Of a stretch of DNA of 64,000 bases, positions 34,191 to 41,863 are shown piece after piece; position 1 is the first letter of the stretch, and every line of letters begins with the position of its first letter. This DNA comes from Micromonospora cabrerizensis. GTDB taxonomy: Bacteria > Actinomycetota > Actinomycetes > Mycobacteriales > Micromonosporaceae. The stretch covers positions 1-64,000 of the forward strand of contig NZ_JAKKFI010000065.1 in assembly GCF_022230955.1 (NCBI RefSeq). Reading direction: 5' to 3'. The notes under the pieces are model-generated. The model did no database searches, was not told the DNA's origin, and saw nothing but the letters and a program-made list of their open reading frames with translations. A program made the translations under genes and the position numbers.

Positions 34191-35381
34191 TCAGTTGACC
34201 TCGACCAGCGGCAGGGACTTGCCCGCGCCGCCGCCGGGCAGCGCGATCGAGGAGAAGTGCGAGACCACCCGCTCGTCGGTCGGGTCGTCGGCCGGGGTGT
34301 GGTGCACGGCAAGCCGGTTGTAGAGGGTGTCACGCTGCGCCGGGATCCGGTCCGCCGAGCGGATCATGCCGATCAGCTCGTGCAGGTTGGAGCGGTGCCG
34401 GGCACCGGCGGAGGAGATGACGTTCTCCTCCAGCATGATCGAGCCGAGGTCGTCCACGCCCATGTGCAGCGAGAGCTGCCCGACGTCCTTACCGGTGGTC
34501 AGCCAGGACGCCTGGAGGTGCGGCACGGTCTCGAAGAAGAGCCGGGCCACCGCGACCAGCCGCAGGTATTCCAGCGTGGTCGCCTGGGTGCGGCCCTTGA
34601 GGTGGTTGTTCTCCGGCTGGTACGTCCACGGGATGAAGGACCGGAAACCGCGGGTGCGGTCCTGCACGTCACGGATCATGCGCAGGTGCTCGATGCGCTC
34701 GGCGTGCGTCTCACCGGTGCCCATCATCATGGTGGCGGTCGACTCGATGCCCTGCCGGTGGGCCAGCTCCATGACCTCCAGCCAGCGCTCACCCGACTCC
34801 TTGAGCGGCGCGATGGCCTTCCGCGGGCGCTCGGGCAGCATCTCCGCGCCGGCGCCGGCGATCGAGTCCAGACCGGCGGTCTTGATCCGGGCGATCGCCT
34901 CGTCCAGGCTCACCCCGGAGACCTTCGCCATGTGCAGGATCTCGCTGGGGCCGATCGAGTGGATGACCAGCTGCGGGTACGCCTGCTTGACCGAGGAGAA
35001 CAGCTCCTCGTAGTACTCCACGCCGTAGTCCGGGTGGTGCCCACCCTGGAGCATCACCTGGGTCGCGCCCAGCTCGACCGCCTCGCCGCACCGGCGCAGG
35101 ATCTCCTCGGTCGGGTGGGTCCACCCTTCCTTGTGCTTGGGGGCGCGGTAGAACGCGCAGAACTTGCACGCCGTCACGCAGACGTTCGTGTAGTTGATGT
35201 TGCGATCGATCAGGTACGTGACGACGTTGTCCGGGTAGCGCCGCCGGCGCACCGCGTCCGCCGCCTCGCCCAACGCGTGGAAGGGCGCCTCGGTGTAGAG
35301 CAGCAGCGCCTCCTCGGGCGTGATCCGCCCGCCGTCCGCGCCGCGCTGCAGGATGTCGTCGATCTCCCGGCTCACCGTCAC
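34191..35381 (-). CDS. mqnC: Cyclic dehypoxanthinyl futalosine synthase (radical SAM)
   Basis: This 396-residue radical SAM enzyme has the cluster motif CVTACKFC (Cys68, Cys72, Cys75), then LQGGHHPDYG and SIGPSEILHMAKVSG typical of MqnC. It closes the spiro ring of dehypoxanthine futalosine in the futalosine route to menaquinone. The frame starts at a GTG (35381); a second GTG two codons later is equally possible, and neither has a strong ribosome site. MqnA and MqnE are also encoded in the window, so the futalosine route is used. Confidence 0.95.
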   Translation of the reverse strand: MTVSREIDDILQRGADGGRITPEEALLLYTEAPFHALGEAADAVRRRRYPDNVVTYLIDRNINYTNVCVTACKFCAFYRAPKHKEGWTHPTEEILRRCGEAVELGATQVMLQGGHHPDYGVEYYEELFSSVKQAYPQLVIHSIGPSEILHMAKVSGVSLDEAIARIKTAGLDSIAGAGAEMLPERPRKAIAPLKESGERWLEVMELAHRQGIESTATMMMGTGETHAERIEHLRMIRDVQDRTRGFRSFIPWTYQPENNHLKGRTQATTLEYLRLVAVARLFFETVPHLQASWLTTGKDVGQLSLHMGVDDLGSIMLEENVISSAGARHRSNLHELIGMIRSADRIPAQRDTLYNRLAVHHTPADDPTDERVVSHFSSIALPGGGAGKSLPLVEVN

Positions 35382-35472
35382 ACCCCGAGCCTACGTCGCG
35401 CCCTCAGCGCCTGGCACTCCGCTCCGTCCGCCGTGACATGCACCCCAGCGCCCGCGACCTGTCCGACCGAGG

Positions 35473-35570
35473 CTCTTTATATTGTCAAGATCATAATATG
35501 ATATTCAGATACTCTTGACATCTTGTGTCATCGGCCTTGAAGATATTGCTGACGTTGAGGGAGGCGCGAT
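35473..35570 (+). promoter_or_regulatory. AT-rich promoter/operator of the two-gene islet
   Basis: A short AT-rich stretch stands out sharply from the GC-rich surroundings. It contains a perfect consensus -35 hexamer TTGACA (35515-35520) with GAAGAT 18 bases on as a possible -10 box. A 7-base inverted repeat, GTCAAGA (35484-35490) and TCTTGAC (35513-35519), overlaps the -35 box, and a nested ATCAT-AAT-ATGAT palindrome lies within it. This is the layout of a repressor-controlled promoter. Confidence 0.6.
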
Positions 35571-35966
35571 ATGAGCGACACCGAGACCGCTCCGGGCATC
35601 GCTGCCCGTTGTCGAGCCGACGGCGGACTAACGCAAGCAACTCTCGGCGAGTTACGGGACGAGTTGGGCTACCGGAAGCTCGGCCGCTGGGTCCTCGCGG
35701 AGATCGCCGAGACACTCAGAGCGACCGGCCTCGGCTTCTTCCCTCCAGAACGGCTCACCGCCGAGCTCAACACCGAGCCGCGCCAGTGGCAGACGGTCTG
35801 GATCTACGTTCGGGATGGCGGGCCGCGGGCACGAGTGATCGACGCCGTGCTTCAGCCCGACGACTGCGATGTACGCGCAGAACTCGACGCGATCGGCACC
35901 AAGAACCCGGCAGCGCTGACGCCCCAGCAGAGGTTGGATCGCATCCGAGACATCCTCAACGCATAG
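35571..35966 (+). CDS. Unknown 131-residue protein, first gene of the islet
   Basis: Starts at an ATG behind GGGAGGCGCG. I do not recognise a family. The N-terminal half looks helical (LTQATLGELRDELGYRKLGR, then WVLAEIAETLRATGLGFFP) and could be a winged or helix-turn-helix-like fold. The middle has a beta-like VWIYVRDGGPRARVIDAVL, and the C-terminal 25 residues look like a helix (LTPQQRLDRIRDILNA). No signal or membrane segment. It is co-directional with the DUF3800-like gene 38 bases downstream, and both are less GC-biased in third positions than their neighbours, which suggests a transferred pair. It may bind DNA or its partner protein; that is a guess. Confidence 0.7.
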   Translation: MSDTETAPGIAARCRADGGLTQATLGELRDELGYRKLGRWVLAEIAETLRATGLGFFPPERLTAELNTEPRQWQTVWIYVRDGGPRARVIDAVLQPDDCDVRAELDAIGTKNPAALTPQQRLDRIRDILNA

Positions 35967-36004
35967 GCCAGGGCCAGCGACCACCACAGGAAGGGCCGAC
36001 GCGC

Positions 36005-36532
36005 ATGAATGCGCACGTCTTCGTGGACGAGACGAAGGAGCGAGGGCTTCTCGTCGCGGCTGCGGTCGTGCTTCCGGCGGACCTGGTTGCTGCGCGCCGG
36101 ACCATCCGCGACCTAATCCTGCCCGGCCAGCGCCGCATCCACTTTCACAAGGAGAAGGACGACAGGCGCCGACAGATAATCGCCGCGGTCGCCACCCTGT
36201 CCGCCCACGCCGTCATCTTCGATGCGAGAGACCACCGCAACGCCAGAATGGCTCGAGAGGCATGCCTCGTCGATCTCGTGGAGCACGCGGCCAAGATAAA
36301 CGCAGCTCGTCTCGTCCTCGAACGGGATGACTCGACATTCCAGGCCGACCGACGCCTGCTCTTCGAGCAGGTGCGGAGATCAGGGTTGTCCGGCGCGCTC
36401 CGTTACGACCACCTACGGGCCCACGAAGAGTGCCTGCTGGCCATTCCCGACGCAGTGGCCTGGTGTTGGGCCAAGGGTGGGAGATGGAAAACATCCGTAC
36501 AGCGCCTTGTCAGGGAATCGCGACAGGTCTGA
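36005..36532 (+). CDS. DUF3800-like protein, possible RNase H-fold nuclease
   Basis: This 175-residue protein starts MNAHVFVDET, the beta strand with Asp8-Glu9 that opens DUF3800-type proteins. It continues with QRRIHFHKEKDDRRRQII, LVLERDDS (Glu106) and AIPDAVAWCWAKGG (Asp149). The spacing of Asp8, Glu106 and Asp149 resembles an RNase H-like acidic triad; this is an inference. Actinobacterial homologues share the start, the QRR-H segment and the IPD-V end. GGAAGG precedes the ATG. It pairs with the unknown upstream gene under one AT-rich promoter, an arrangement seen in defence or toxin-antitoxin pairs, though no such function is known for it. Confidence 0.7.
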   Translation: MNAHVFVDETKERGLLVAAAVVLPADLVAARRTIRDLILPGQRRIHFHKEKDDRRRQIIAAVATLSAHAVIFDARDHRNARMAREACLVDLVEHAAKINAARLVLERDDSTFQADRRLLFEQVRRSGLSGALRYDHLRAHEECLLAIPDAVAWCWAKGGRWKTSVQRLVRESRQV

Positions 36533-36760
36533 AGAGATCCGGAAAGCGCGAGACCCGGCTCACCCACCGTCCGGAAGGCTGCCGGGTCCACTTCCACAGG
36601 GCTAATGCCCCTGGCAGTTGCAGGTTACCTCTGTCCGGAGCTTGCGGACAAGGATATGGCCGCCCCCCTGTCTCGGACTCCTCGTCAGGAGGCTGACCCT
36701 CGCATCGCTCGTCCAGCGCCCACCACTACCCCGACGGCGACCGCCTGCCATCGGGCGTCG
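36533..36760. other. Intergenic region between the islet and paaE
   Basis: These 228 bases separate two convergent genes. I see no RNA gene, no terminator of note and no supported frame. Composition is more mixed than in the neighbouring genes, as in the islet. Confidence 0.5.
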
Positions 36761-37897
36761 TCAGGCGTCGTAGTCGACCGTGAGCCTGTCCGTCGTCGGG
36801 CTGGACTGGCAGGTCAGGACGTAGCCGGCGGCCAGCTCGTCGGGCTCCAGGGCGTAGTTGCGGGCCATCGTGACCGCACCGTCCACGACCTTCGCCTTGC
36901 AGGTCGAGCAGACACCGCCCTTGCAGGCGTACGGCAGCTCGCCGCGCACCTTCAGCGCGGCGTCCAGCACCCGCTCCTCACGACCCATCGTGAAGCTCGA
37001 CGAGCGGCCGTCCAGCACGATGGTCACCTCGGCCCCGGCGCCCGCCTGGTCGACAGGCCGGCGGACCGGCTCCGGCGGCGCGTCGACGTGGAACAGCTCG
37101 GTACGCACCGCCGACTCGGGAAGCCCACGCGCGGTCAGCACGTCCCGAACGTCGACCACCATGCCGTACGGGCCGCAGAGGAACCACTCCTCGACCAGGT
37201 CGCCCGGCACGATGCTGCCCAGCAACCGGCCCAGCCTCTCGGCGTCGATCCGCCCGGAGAGCAGCGGCGACTCACCCTGCTCCCGGGAAAGCACGTGCAC
37301 CAGGTGCAGCCGGGTGGGATAGCGGTCCTTCAGGTCGGCCAGCTCCTCGGCGAACATCACCGTGTTCGCCGTACGGTTGCCGTACACCAGGGTGAACGTG
37401 CTGGCCGGCTCGACGGCCAGGGCGGTCGCGACCAGCCCGAGCACCGGCGTGATGCCGGAGCCGGCGACGACCGCGCCGTAGTGCCGCACCCGGTCCGGCG
37501 CGAAGGCCGTCGTGAAGGTGCCCAACGGCGGCAGCACCTCGACCGTGTCGCCGCCGCGCAGCGCCCCACACGCGAAGGCCGAGAACGCGCCGCCGGGGAT
37601 CTCCCGCACCCCGATCCGCAACCGGCCGTGCCGGGCCAGGTCGTCCGGGGTGGAGCAGATCGAGTACGACCGGCGCACGTCCGTGCCGTCCGGGCCGGCG
37701 GAGCCGGTGGGCCCGGCTCCGACGGGAAGACGCACCGTGAGGTGCTGGCCCGCCTGGAACGCGAAAGTGTCCCGCAACTCCTCCGGTACGGCGAACGTGA
37801 CGGCCACGGAGTCGTCGGTGAGCCGGTCGACGGCGGCGACCGACAACGGGTGGAAGACCGGCCGGCGACGGACCGGGCGGGTGATGGTGACAGTCAC
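36761..37897 (-). CDS. paaE: Phenylacetyl-CoA epoxidase reductase subunit
   Basis: This 378-residue protein has a ferredoxin-NADP reductase module (FAD-binding RRSYSICS, then the NAD(P) loop AGSGITPVLGL) and a C-terminal plant-type 2Fe-2S domain with Cys325, Cys330, Cys333 and Cys363. It delivers electrons from NAD(P)H to the PaaA di-iron centre. The GTG at 37897 overlaps the paaD stop (GTGA). A few extra residues in the linker (GPTGSAGPDGTDV) make it slightly longer than usual. Confidence 0.95.
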   Translation of the reverse strand: MTVTITRPVRRRPVFHPLSVAAVDRLTDDSVAVTFAVPEELRDTFAFQAGQHLTVRLPVGAGPTGSAGPDGTDVRRSYSICSTPDDLARHGRLRIGVREIPGGAFSAFACGALRGGDTVEVLPPLGTFTTAFAPDRVRHYGAVVAGSGITPVLGLVATALAVEPASTFTLVYGNRTANTVMFAEELADLKDRYPTRLHLVHVLSREQGESPLLSGRIDAERLGRLLGSIVPGDLVEEWFLCGPYGMVVDVRDVLTARGLPESAVRTELFHVDAPPEPVRRPVDQAGAGAEVTIVLDGRSSSFTMGREERVLDAALKVRGELPYACKGGVCSTCKAKVVDGAVTMARNYALEPDELAAGYVLTCQSSPTTDRLTVDYDA

Positions 37898-38367
37898 AGC
37901 GCCTTCAGGTGGTCGAAGGGTTCGGAGCAGGAGCGGCAACGCCACAACGCCTTGCAGGCGGTGGAGCCGAACCGGCTGACCTGCTCGGTCTCCGGCGAAC
38001 CGCACTGCGGGCAACGGACCGCGAGGGTCAGCGACACCACGCCGGCGGCCGGCACCGGGGCGGGCGGGGCGATCCCGGCGGCGGCGAGCTTCGCCCGGCC
38101 ACCGTCGGAGATCCAGTCGGTGCTCCACGGTGGGCTGAAGACCGTGCGCACCTCGGCGTCGGTGTGGCCGGCGACCGCGAGCGCGCGGCGGATGTCGGCC
38201 CGGATCACGTCCATCGCCGGGCAGCCGGTGTAGGTCGGGGTGATGGTGACGGTGACCCGACCACTGGCCGGATCCTCCTCGACCGCCCGCAGAATGCCCA
38301 GCTCGTCGATGGTGATCACCCGAATCTCCGGGTCCACCACCGACGCGGCTGCCTCCCTGGGGCTCAC
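37894..38367 (-). CDS. paaD: Phenylacetate degradation protein PaaD (maturation factor)
   Basis: This 157-residue protein has a MIP18/DUF59 domain (ITPTYTGCPAMDVIRADI with the conserved cysteine) and a C-terminal zinc ribbon: CPQCGS, then CRSC. PaaD is thought to help assemble the metal centres of the epoxidase. The GTG at 38367 comes right after dispersed repeat copy C and has only a weak ribosome site, so the repeat has replaced the usual tight coupling with paaC. Confidence 0.92.
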   Translation of the reverse strand: MSPREAAASVVDPEIRVITIDELGILRAVEEDPASGRVTVTITPTYTGCPAMDVIRADIRRALAVAGHTDAEVRTVFSPPWSTDWISDGGRAKLAAAGIAPPAPVPAAGVVSLTLAVRCPQCGSPETEQVSRFGSTACKALWRCRSCSEPFDHLKAL

Positions 38368-38378
38368 CGTGCCACTCG

Positions 38379-38425
38379 CGTTCGCGACTGCAGGGCTCCG
38401 CTGCGCTGCACTCCTCGCGCTCACC
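38379..38425. repeat. Dispersed repeat, copy C, at the paaC-paaD junction
   Basis: Copy C shares both ends with copies A and B (coding strand GGTGAGCGCGAGGAGTG at the start, GTCGCGAACG at the end) but differs in the middle, which reads CAGCGCAGCGGAGCCCTG. Again the TGA is the stop codon of the upstream gene, here paaC. Confidence 0.85.
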
Positions 38426-39146
38426 AGTGCGCTCCGGGATGGGCGCGGTGCAGCACCTGCATCTCGGCGAGCAGGAAGGCCAGGTGCTCGGTGTGCACGC
38501 CGGTCCGCCCGCCGGCCGGCGCCCAGCCGCTCCCCGGCAGGGTGAGCGTCGCCTCGGCCAGCACCGCGCCGACGGTCTCGTCGAACGCCGGCCGCAGGGT
38601 GGCCGGGTCGACCGGCGCCGTCGGGTCCGCGGCGAACAGCTCGTGGGTGTACGGCCACACCTGGTCGACGGCGGCCTGCATGCGCCGGTGCGACTCCTCG
38701 GTGCCGTCACCGAGCCGCTTCACCCACAGCGCGCCGTGGTCGAGGTGGTACGCCGACTCCTTGCGTGCCTTCGCGCCGATCGCGGCCAACCGCTCGTCCG
38801 CGCAGCCGGCCAGCGCCGCGTACAGCGGCAACTGGTACGCCGCAAGGAAGAACAGCTTCGCCATCGTCACCGCGAAGTCGCCGTTGGGCAGCTCGACCAG
38901 CAGCGCGTTGCGGAACTCGCGGTCGTCGCGCAGGTACGCCAACGCGTCCTCGTCCCGGCCCGCGCCCTCCAGCTCGCCCGCGTACGACAGCAGCAGGCGG
39001 GCCGCGCCGAGCTGGTCGAGGGCGATGTTGGCCAGCGCCACGTCCTCTTCCATCTCCGGGGCGCGGGTGGTCCACTCGGCCAGCCGCTGCGCGGCGATCA
39101 GCGCGTCGTCGCCGAGACCGAGGGTGAAGTCGAAGGGCCCGTTCAC
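38421..39146 (-). CDS. paaC: Phenylacetyl-CoA epoxidase structural subunit PaaC
   Basis: This 241-residue all-helical protein has a ferritin-like fold without a full metal site (EEDVALANIALDQLGAARLL, ARKESAYHLDH). It forms the heterodimer with PaaA that holds the catalytic subunit in shape. The GTG at 39146 overlaps the paaB stop by four bases. The gene ends inside dispersed repeat copy C. Confidence 0.94.
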   Translation of the reverse strand: MNGPFDFTLGLGDDALIAAQRLAEWTTRAPEMEEDVALANIALDQLGAARLLLSYAGELEGAGRDEDALAYLRDDREFRNALLVELPNGDFAVTMAKLFFLAAYQLPLYAALAGCADERLAAIGAKARKESAYHLDHGALWVKRLGDGTEESHRRMQAAVDQVWPYTHELFAADPTAPVDPATLRPAFDETVGAVLAEATLTLPGSGWAPAGGRTGVHTEHLAFLLAEMQVLHRAHPGAHW

Positions 39147-39427
39147 AGGTGGGCCACCCCGTCCGGCACCTCGTAGAAGGTGGGGTGGCGGTAAACCTTG
39201 TCGGCGGCCGGGTCGAAGAAGGCGTCCTTCTCGTCCGGGCTGGACGCGGTGATCGCGCCGGCCGGCACCACCCAGATCGACACGCCCTCCTGGCGGCGGG
39301 TGTAGAGGTCCCGGGCGTTGCGCAGGGCCAGCTCGGCGTCGGGCGCGTGCAGGCTGCCGACGTGGGTGTGCGACAGCCCGCGCCGGGCCCGCACGAAGAC
39401 CTCCCACAGAGGCGAGTGATCCGTCAT
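39143..39427 (-). CDS. paaB: Phenylacetyl-CoA epoxidase subunit PaaB
   Basis: This 94-residue protein matches PaaB along its length: PLWEVFVRARRGLSHTHVGS at the start and VSIWVVPAGAI in the middle. PaaB links the PaaAC dimers and is needed for activity. The ATG overlaps the paaA stop (ATGA), and its own stop overlaps paaC. Confidence 0.95.
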   Translation of the reverse strand: MTDHSPLWEVFVRARRGLSHTHVGSLHAPDAELALRNARDLYTRRQEGVSIWVVPAGAITASSPDEKDAFFDPAADKVYRHPTFYEVPDGVAHL

Positions 39428-40503
39428 GCCGCTACCTTCTCCCGCTGTTCTGCCCGCTTCGCGGCGTACGCCGCAGCGGCCTCACGTACCCATGCGCCGT
39501 CGGCGTGTGCGGCCCGGCGGTGGGCGATCCGTTCCCGGTTGCACGGCCCGTCGCCGGAGATCACCCGCATCAGCTCGTCGTAGTCCGGCTGGGTGTAGTC
39601 GTACGCCTGCCGTTCCTCGTTCCAGCGCAGGTCCGGGTCGGGGATGCGCAGCCCGAGGATCTCGGCCTGCTGGACGCACATGTCGACGAAACGCTGCCGC
39701 AGGTCGTCGTTCGAGAAGCGCTTGATCTTCCAGGCCATCGACTGGCCGGAGTGGGTGGAGTCGCCGTCGGGCGGGCCGAACATGGCCAGCGACGGGTACC
39801 ACCAGCGGTCCACCGCGTCCTGAGCCATTGCCTGCTGCCCCGGGGTGCCGTGCGCCAGGGTGTGCAGGATCTCGTAGCCCTGCCGCTGGTGGAACGACTC
39901 CTCCTTGCAGACCCGGATCATCGCGCGGGCGTACGGGCCGTAGGAGCAGCGGCACAGCGGCACCTGGTTGACGATCGCCGCGCCGTCCACCAGCCAACCG
40001 ATCGCGCCCACGTCGGCCCAGCTCAGGGTGGGGTAGTTGAAGATCGAGCTGTACTTCTGTCGACCGTCGAGCAGCAGCTGGACCAGCTCGTCGCGGCTGA
40101 TGCCGAGGGTCTCGGCGGCGGCGTAGAGGTAGAGGCCGTGGCCCGCCTCGTCCTGCACCTTGGCCAGCAGGATCGCCTTGCGCTTGAGCGACGGCGCCCG
40201 GCTGATCCAGTTGCCCTCCGGCTGCATGCCGATGATCTCGGAGTGGGCGTGCTGGGCGATCTGCCGGATCAACGTCCGCCGGTACGCGTCGGGCATCCAG
40301 TCCCGTGGCTCGATCTTCTGCTCGGCGTCGACGACCTCGGCGAAGTACGCCGCCAGGTCCTCGTCCGGGGAGGGGCTGCCGCGTCGTCCGCGCGCTGCCG
40401 CCGCGCGCAGCTCGGCCTCGGCTGCCTCGACCTCACCCAACAGGCCGCTGCCGGGCGCCTCGTCGGAGGCGCCGTCCGGGGCGGAGAAGTCGTTGCCATA
40501 CAT
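39424..40503 (-). CDS. paaA: Phenylacetyl-CoA epoxidase catalytic subunit PaaA
   Basis: This 359-residue ferritin-like di-iron oxygenase epoxidises the ring of phenylacetyl-CoA. Metal-site segments are visible: KVQDEAGHGLYLY and CKEESFHQRQGYEIL, each with Glu and His ligands. The first 40 residues are an Ala/Gly-rich extension. I use the ATG at 40503 (MYGNDF); upstream codons in frame overlap the operator region. No ribosome site is obvious, so the transcript may have a very short leader. It is first of the paaABCDE operon. No PaaK ligase or later pathway genes are in the window. Confidence 0.95.
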   Translation of the reverse strand: MYGNDFSAPDGASDEAPGSGLLGEVEAAEAELRAAAARGRRGSPSPDEDLAAYFAEVVDAEQKIEPRDWMPDAYRRTLIRQIAQHAHSEIIGMQPEGNWISRAPSLKRKAILLAKVQDEAGHGLYLYAAAETLGISRDELVQLLLDGRQKYSSIFNYPTLSWADVGAIGWLVDGAAIVNQVPLCRCSYGPYARAMIRVCKEESFHQRQGYEILHTLAHGTPGQQAMAQDAVDRWWYPSLAMFGPPDGDSTHSGQSMAWKIKRFSNDDLRQRFVDMCVQQAEILGLRIPDPDLRWNEERQAYDYTQPDYDELMRVISGDGPCNRERIAHRRAAHADGAWVREAAAAYAAKRAEQREKVAA

Positions 40504-40512
40504 GAGGCTAAG

Positions 40513-40579
40513 TGTTACAGCTTGCGCCACGATGCACCAGGGGGTGTAACAGGAATCCGAGGATCCCATCCGTAACGGA
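40513..40579 (-). promoter_or_regulatory. Candidate operators upstream of paaA
   Basis: A perfect 7-base inverted repeat, TGTTACA (40513-40519) and TGTAACA (40545-40551), lies right in front of paaA, with a palindrome TCCGT-A-ACGGA at 40569-40579 just beyond. Both contain a GTAAC-type core. They are candidate sites for a paa repressor, which is not encoded next to the operon. Confidence 0.5.
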
Positions 40580-40587
40580 ATGAGCGC

Positions 40588-40760
40588 TTTGTGTTACCTG
40601 GGTCTCCGGAAGTTGCCGTGACTTAGGCCACGAAACAAAGGTGAATCCCCGCAAGAACCGCATACCGGTCCCATATCCCGCCTTTATGGCGGGTTGCCTG
40701 GTGTCGGGCCCTGGCGAGTCCGGCAACCGGACGTAGACTTTCCGCCGTCACACCGATCGG
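40588..40760 (+). promoter_or_regulatory. Probable c-di-AMP riboswitch (ydaO-yuaA type)
   Basis: The long region before the serine hydrolase gene contains elements that resemble the ydaO-yuaA leader: CCTGGGTCTCCGGAAGTTGCC (first 20 bases from about 40597), ACGAAACAAAGGTGAATCCC near 40630-40649, and GAGTCCGGCAACCGGACGTAG near 40716-40735 (first 20 bases shown to its end minus one). The GGTGAATC block and the later CCG-CA-C...GTAG block are the best conserved parts of that riboswitch. In actinobacteria this class controls cell-wall enzymes, which fits the gene downstream. The boundaries are approximate. Confidence 0.55.
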
Positions 40761-40873
40761 CTTCAAACGATCGCCGCACCACAGAGGCCATCTCCCCCGG
40801 CCTCGGCGATCAGCCGGTTTGTCCGGACAACAAGCCGGTCCCCCCGGCCCTGACACCTGGAGCTCACCCACTC

Positions 40874-41863
40874 ATGCGATCTCGCGTGACCATGGTGCTC
40901 GCCATCACGGCGGTCCTGCTCGGCGGCGTCCTACTGGTCCCCGCCGCGTACGCGCGCCTCTCCAACGGCGGCAGCAGCGGAGGCGGAGGCGGCGGTGCCG
41001 CCTCGACCGTCGCCGCGCCCGCGCCCACCCCGCCGCCGCCGCCCACGCTGGCGGCCGGGCCGGTGTCGGTGAGCTTCCAGGGTGAGTTCTTCTCGTGGGC
41101 GCTGCTGGATCGGCAGACGGGCACGATCTCCGGGTCGCCGAACATGAGCGCGACCAGCTCCACCGAGTCGATGATCAAGGCGTGGATCGTCTCGGACTAC
41201 CTGCGACAGCTCAAGAAAGAGCCGTCCGCAGCGATGAAGACGGCCGCTAGCCTTGCCATCATCGACAGCAACGACGGTGCGGCCAACAAGGTGCACGCTG
41301 CTGCCGGCGGCTCGTACAAGCCCTCCACGAGCAGCACGCCCGACGCGGTGATCCAGCGGGCGATCAAGATCTGCGGGCTGACCGACACCAAACGCGGCAA
41401 CGTCAAGCCGTACACCGGTTACTGGAGCTTCACCCGGATGTCCCCCCGCGACGCGGTCCGGCTCGGCAACTGCATCGCCGACGGCAGGGCCGCCGGCCCC
41501 AAGTGGACCAAGTGGGTGCTGGAGCAGATGAGCAAGGTCCGGGGCACCACCGCGGCCAAGGACCAGAGGGCCAGCTCGGGCGGCGGACGCTGGGGGATCA
41601 TCGACGGTCTGCCCAAGTCGATCACCGCGCAGGGCCCGGTCAGCATGAAGAACGGCTGGACCCCGATCAACTACGACGGCAACTGGCACGTCAACTGCCT
41701 CGCCGTCAACGACAAGTGGAGTCTCGCGGTGATGCTGCGCTACCCGCAGAGGAGCGGTCTGGACTACGGCGCGAAGGTCTGTGCCAGCGTGGCCACCCAA
41801 CTGGTCACCCCGCAGCCGGGCGCCGCGCTCAAGGTGCCGCAGCAACCGGTCGGGAAACTCTGA
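40874..41863 (+). CDS. Secreted or anchored serine hydrolase, beta-lactamase/PBP-like, copy 1
   Basis: This 329-residue protein has one N-terminal hydrophobic segment (about 6-26), a Gly/Ala/Pro-rich linker (30-60), then a domain with the class A beta-lactamase layout. The nucleophile motif SxxK is SMIK (Ser99, Lys102). The SDN position reads SND (DSNDGAANK), and KTG reads KNG (MKNGWTP). It shares all these with the next gene, so the two are tandem paralogues. Conversion of KTG to KNG argues against normal beta-lactamase activity; a peptidoglycan or peptidase role is likelier. The ATG at 40874 follows GGAG by 12 bases and lies behind the probable riboswitch. Confidence 0.85.
   Translation: MRSRVTMVLAITAVLLGGVLLVPAAYARLSNGGSSGGGGGGAASTVAAPAPTPPPPPTLAAGPVSVSFQGEFFSWALLDRQTGTISGSPNMSATSSTESMIKAWIVSDYLRQLKKEPSAAMKTAASLAIIDSNDGAANKVHAAAGGSYKPSTSSTPDAVIQRAIKICGLTDTKRGNVKPYTGYWSFTRMSPRDAVRLGNCIADGRAAGPKWTKWVLEQMSKVRGTTAAKDQRASSGGGRWGIIDGLPKSITAQGPVSMKNGWTPINYDGNWHVNCLAVNDKWSLAVMLRYPQRSGLDYGAKVCASVATQLVTPQPGAALKVPQQPVGKL

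Noticed and set aside
36533..36760. tRNA gene or attachment site beside the islet
   Set aside because: No cloverleaf, T-loop sequence or direct repeat flanking the islet could be found by eye.
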